DNA from: Chlorobiaceae bacterium
Lineage (GTDB): Bacteria > Bacteroidota > Chlorobiia > Chlorobiales > Chlorobiaceae
NCBI GenBank assembly: GCA_013334925.1
Contig: JAAXWP010000010.1
Coordinates: 1 to 54,094, forward strand
Direction: 5' to 3'
Length of the DNA: 54,094 nt
Within the stretch, counting starts at the first letter, position 1, and each line of letters opens with the position of its first letter. The translations under genes and the position numbers were made by a program. The notes beneath the pieces are model-generated. The model saw only the letters and a list, made by a program, of their open reading frames with translations. It did not search any database and was not told where the DNA came from. Of the stretch, positions 52,456 through 54,094 are shown piece after piece.

Positions 52456-53667
52456 ATGTTCGATGAGATAGAGTTTGACAAGATCAAACGACTTCCAAAA
52501 TATGTATTTGCAGCTGTCAACGAGCTGAAAATGGCCGAACGCAGGGCGGGCGAGGATGTCATCGACTTTTCGATGGGCAATCCTGACGGCCCCACCCCCC
52601 AGCATATCATCGATAAACTGGTCGAGAGCGTCAACAAACCGAAAACCCACGGATATTCCGTATCCAAGGGCATTTACAAGCTCCGTGGCGCCGTAGGGAA
52701 CTGGTACCGGAACAAGTACAATGTTGATCTGGATCTCGACCGGGAGGTTGTGGTGACCATGGGCTCTAAGGAGGGGTACGCCCACCTCGTACAGGCGATC
52801 ACCAATCCCGGCGATCTGGCCATAGTGCCCGATCCTTGCTACCCGATACACTCGCAGGCATTCATCCTCGCCGGTGGTAACGTGCATCGCATGAAGCTCG
52901 AGATGAACGACGATTACACACTCGACGAAGAGGGCTTTTTCAGCAAAATCGAGACGGCATTACGTGAATCTTCGCCTAAACCGAAGTATCTGGTGGTGAA
53001 TTTCCCGAACAATCCGACCACGGCGACCGTAGAATTGCCTTTTTACGAGCGTCTTGTGGATCTGGCCCGTCGGGAGCGGTTCTACATCATCAGTGATATC
53101 GCCTATGCCGAAATCACCTTTGACGGTTACGTGACTCCGTCGATTCTCCAGGTTCCGGGAGCCAAGGATGTTGCAGTTGAAAGTTACACGCTCTCCAAAA
53201 CCTACAACATGGCCGGCTGGCGTGTAGGTTTCATGGTTGGCAACGCCAAGCTTGTCGGCGCACTCGAAAAGATCAAGAGCTGGCTCGATTATGGCACCTT
53301 CACACCGATTCAGGTCGCCTCCACCATTGCTCTGACTGAAGATCAGTCCTGTGTGAATGAAATCCGCGAAATCTATCGCAAGCGCCGGGATGTGCTCATT
53401 TCGAGCTTCGCGAATGCCGGATGGGGCATTGTATCTCCCCGTGCATCGATGTTCGTCTGGGCGCGCATTCCCGAAGCCATGCGTGATATGGGCAGCCTGG
53501 AGTTCAGCAAGAAGCTGCTGGTTGAAGGCAAGGTGGCCGTCAGCCCGGGTATCGGCTTCGGCGCCTATGGTGACGAATATGTGCGTGTGGCCATGATCGA
53601 GAACGAGGAGCGTATCCGGCAGGCGGCAAGGAATATCAGGAAGTTCCTGAAGAATAACGGCTGCTGA
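52456..53667 (+). CDS. alaC: PLP-dependent aminotransferase, AlaC-like (alanine/pyruvate)
   Basis: The 403-residue class I aminotransferase has the AlaC-like start RLPKYVFAAVNELKMAERRAGEDVIDFSMGNPDG and THGYSVSKGIYKLRGAV. The PLP lysine is K248 in SYTLSKTYNMAGWR; N186 (NFPNNPT), D214 and Y217 contact the cofactor. It should interconvert pyruvate and alanine with glutamate, though other aminotransferases of this subgroup have wider substrate use. It carries no signal peptide. The stop is followed within ten bases by a 37-unit heptamer array. Confidence 0.93.
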   Translation: MFDEIEFDKIKRLPKYVFAAVNELKMAERRAGEDVIDFSMGNPDGPTPQHIIDKLVESVNKPKTHGYSVSKGIYKLRGAVGNWYRNKYNVDLDLDREVVVTMGSKEGYAHLVQAITNPGDLAIVPDPCYPIHSQAFILAGGNVHRMKLEMNDDYTLDEEGFFSKIETALRESSPKPKYLVVNFPNNPTTATVELPFYERLVDLARRERFYIISDIAYAEITFDGYVTPSILQVPGAKDVAVESYTLSKTYNMAGWRVGFMVGNAKLVGALEKIKSWLDYGTFTPIQVASTIALTEDQSCVNEIREIYRKRRDVLISSFANAGWGIVSPRASMFVWARIPEAMRDMGSLEFSKKLLVEGKVAVSPGIGFGAYGDEYVRVAMIENEERIRQAARNIRKFLKNNGC

Positions 53668-53680
53668 GGGAAGTTGTGAG

Positions 53681-53939
53681 TGACAAGTGACGAGTGACGA
53701 GTGACAAGTGACAAGTGACGAGTGACAAGTGACGAGTGACAAGTGACAAGTGACGAGTGACAAGTGACAAGTGACAAGTGACGAGTGACAAGTGACAAGT
53801 GACAAGTGACGAGTGACGAGTGACGAGTGACAAGTGACAAGTGACGAGTGACGAGTGACAAGTGACAAGTGACAAGTGACGAGTGACAAGTGACGAGTGA
53901 CGAGTGACAAGTGACGAGTGACGAGTGACGAGTGACGAG
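53681..53939 (+). repeat. 37-unit TGACAAG/TGACGAG heptamer array
   Basis: 37 complete, in-phase 7-bp units, each TGACAAG or TGACGAG in mixed order. It starts 13 bp after the alaC stop. On the plus strand all three frames contain regular TGA stops; the minus strand is open, which gives artefact proteins of SLVTCH/SLVTRH heptapeptides. About 27 bp after the array a probable insertion sequence begins. Confidence 0.95.
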
Positions 53940-53966
53940 TAAGAAAGACGAGAAAGAAAAAGAGGC

Positions 53967-54094
53967 GAGAGTCTGTAAGATAAAGTGTGTAAACGGTCAT
54001 AGTTTCCTATCATGTAACAAGGAGCAAAACTATGGCCAGAAAGAAAGAGAAGATTCCGGACATCCAGAGCGAGCTGATCGAGCAGCTCATTCGG
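53967..54094 (+). mobile_element. Left end of a probable IS256-family insertion sequence
   Basis: GAGAGTCTGTAAGATAAAG followed by TGTGTAAACGGTCA is the style of IS256-family ends, which commonly carry AAAGTGTGTAAA-type sequence. The transposase start follows 65 bp later. The right end and any target duplication lie outside the window. Confidence 0.45.
54032..54094 (+). CDS. N-terminus of a truncated gene, probable transposase
   Basis: ATG 54032 has an AAGGAG site eight bases upstream and opens MARKKEKIPDIQSELIEQLIR before the window ends. The basic start and LIEQLI helix are like IS256/mutator-type transposases. With 21 residues the call is tentative. Confidence 0.45.
   Translation, partial: MARKKEKIPDIQSELIEQLIR

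Noticed and set aside
52960-54000. A 346-residue minus-strand open frame over the right-hand array, and similar shorter frames at 53565-54013
   Set aside because: It is made mostly of SLVTCH/SLVTRH heptapeptides, the translation of the 7-bp array on its stop-free strand, and it also overlaps alaC. It is an artefact of the repeat, not a gene.

Overview
The window reads as a chromosome segment of a green sulfur bacterium (Chlorobi; Chlorobium/Chlorobaculum/Prosthecochloris-like). This is an inference from overall protein character, the NAD(H)-linked Flx/Hdr cluster of an anaerobe, and the style of the intergenic repeats. No photosystem or chlorosome gene lies in the window, so the assignment is not proven here. 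I recognised no rRNA, tRNA or CRISPR array.

Layout. 1-2650: the end of a probable dnaE, a repeat-rich gap, then trxA and trxB, each closed by a clear terminator. 2646-6114 (minus strand): an alcohol dehydrogenase-type MDR enzyme coupled to a divergent TrpD homologue, then trmH followed by a Nudix hydrolase. 6286-9446 (plus): two tandem paralogous metallophosphoesterases and methylglyoxal synthase. 9466-14936 (minus): polyphosphate kinase followed by a tightly packed LRR-repeat / CHAD / ParA unit, proposed here as a polyphosphate-granule module. 15175-16521 (minus): a HAD phosphatase and a SAM methyltransferase. 16705-26442 (plus): a phosphate-starvation locus with a porin, three tandem pstS paralogues, pstC, pstA, pstB, phoU and a second PhoU-like gene. 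Three promoters there share 11-bp-phased TTCC repeats and a TATAGAT box, which looks like a Pho regulon signature. 26521-34996: an RND efflux pair, two membrane proteins, a glycosyltransferase, an SDR enzyme, a DUF2784-type membrane protein and a small Nif11-like peptide. 35247-42715: two P-type ATPases flanking an APC amino-acid permease and a 79-residue protein of unknown function. 42820-44400: MurB with a C-terminal extension that looks like a carbohydrate-binding domain.

44660-51654 (minus) is the most striking metabolic locus: hdrCB (fused), hdrA, mvhD/flxD, flxC, flxB and flxA. Together they match the FlxABCD-HdrABC type of NADH-linked, flavin-based electron-bifurcating complex. mscL diverges from it, followed by an AlaC-type aminotransferase. 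At the right edge a probable IS256-family element begins.

Non-coding structure is unusually rich. A 231-233 bp MITE-like element occurs three times, with a related fragment and a terminator built from the same inverted repeat. Heptanucleotide arrays (TGACAAG/TGACGAG, TGATGAG) sit directly after four genes, always oriented so that the gene's sense strand carries TGA in all three frames. Palindromic GGGCACGGC-type elements follow two of these arrays. There is also a 9-bp GTCCATNNN array and several strong palindromes in 5' leaders.
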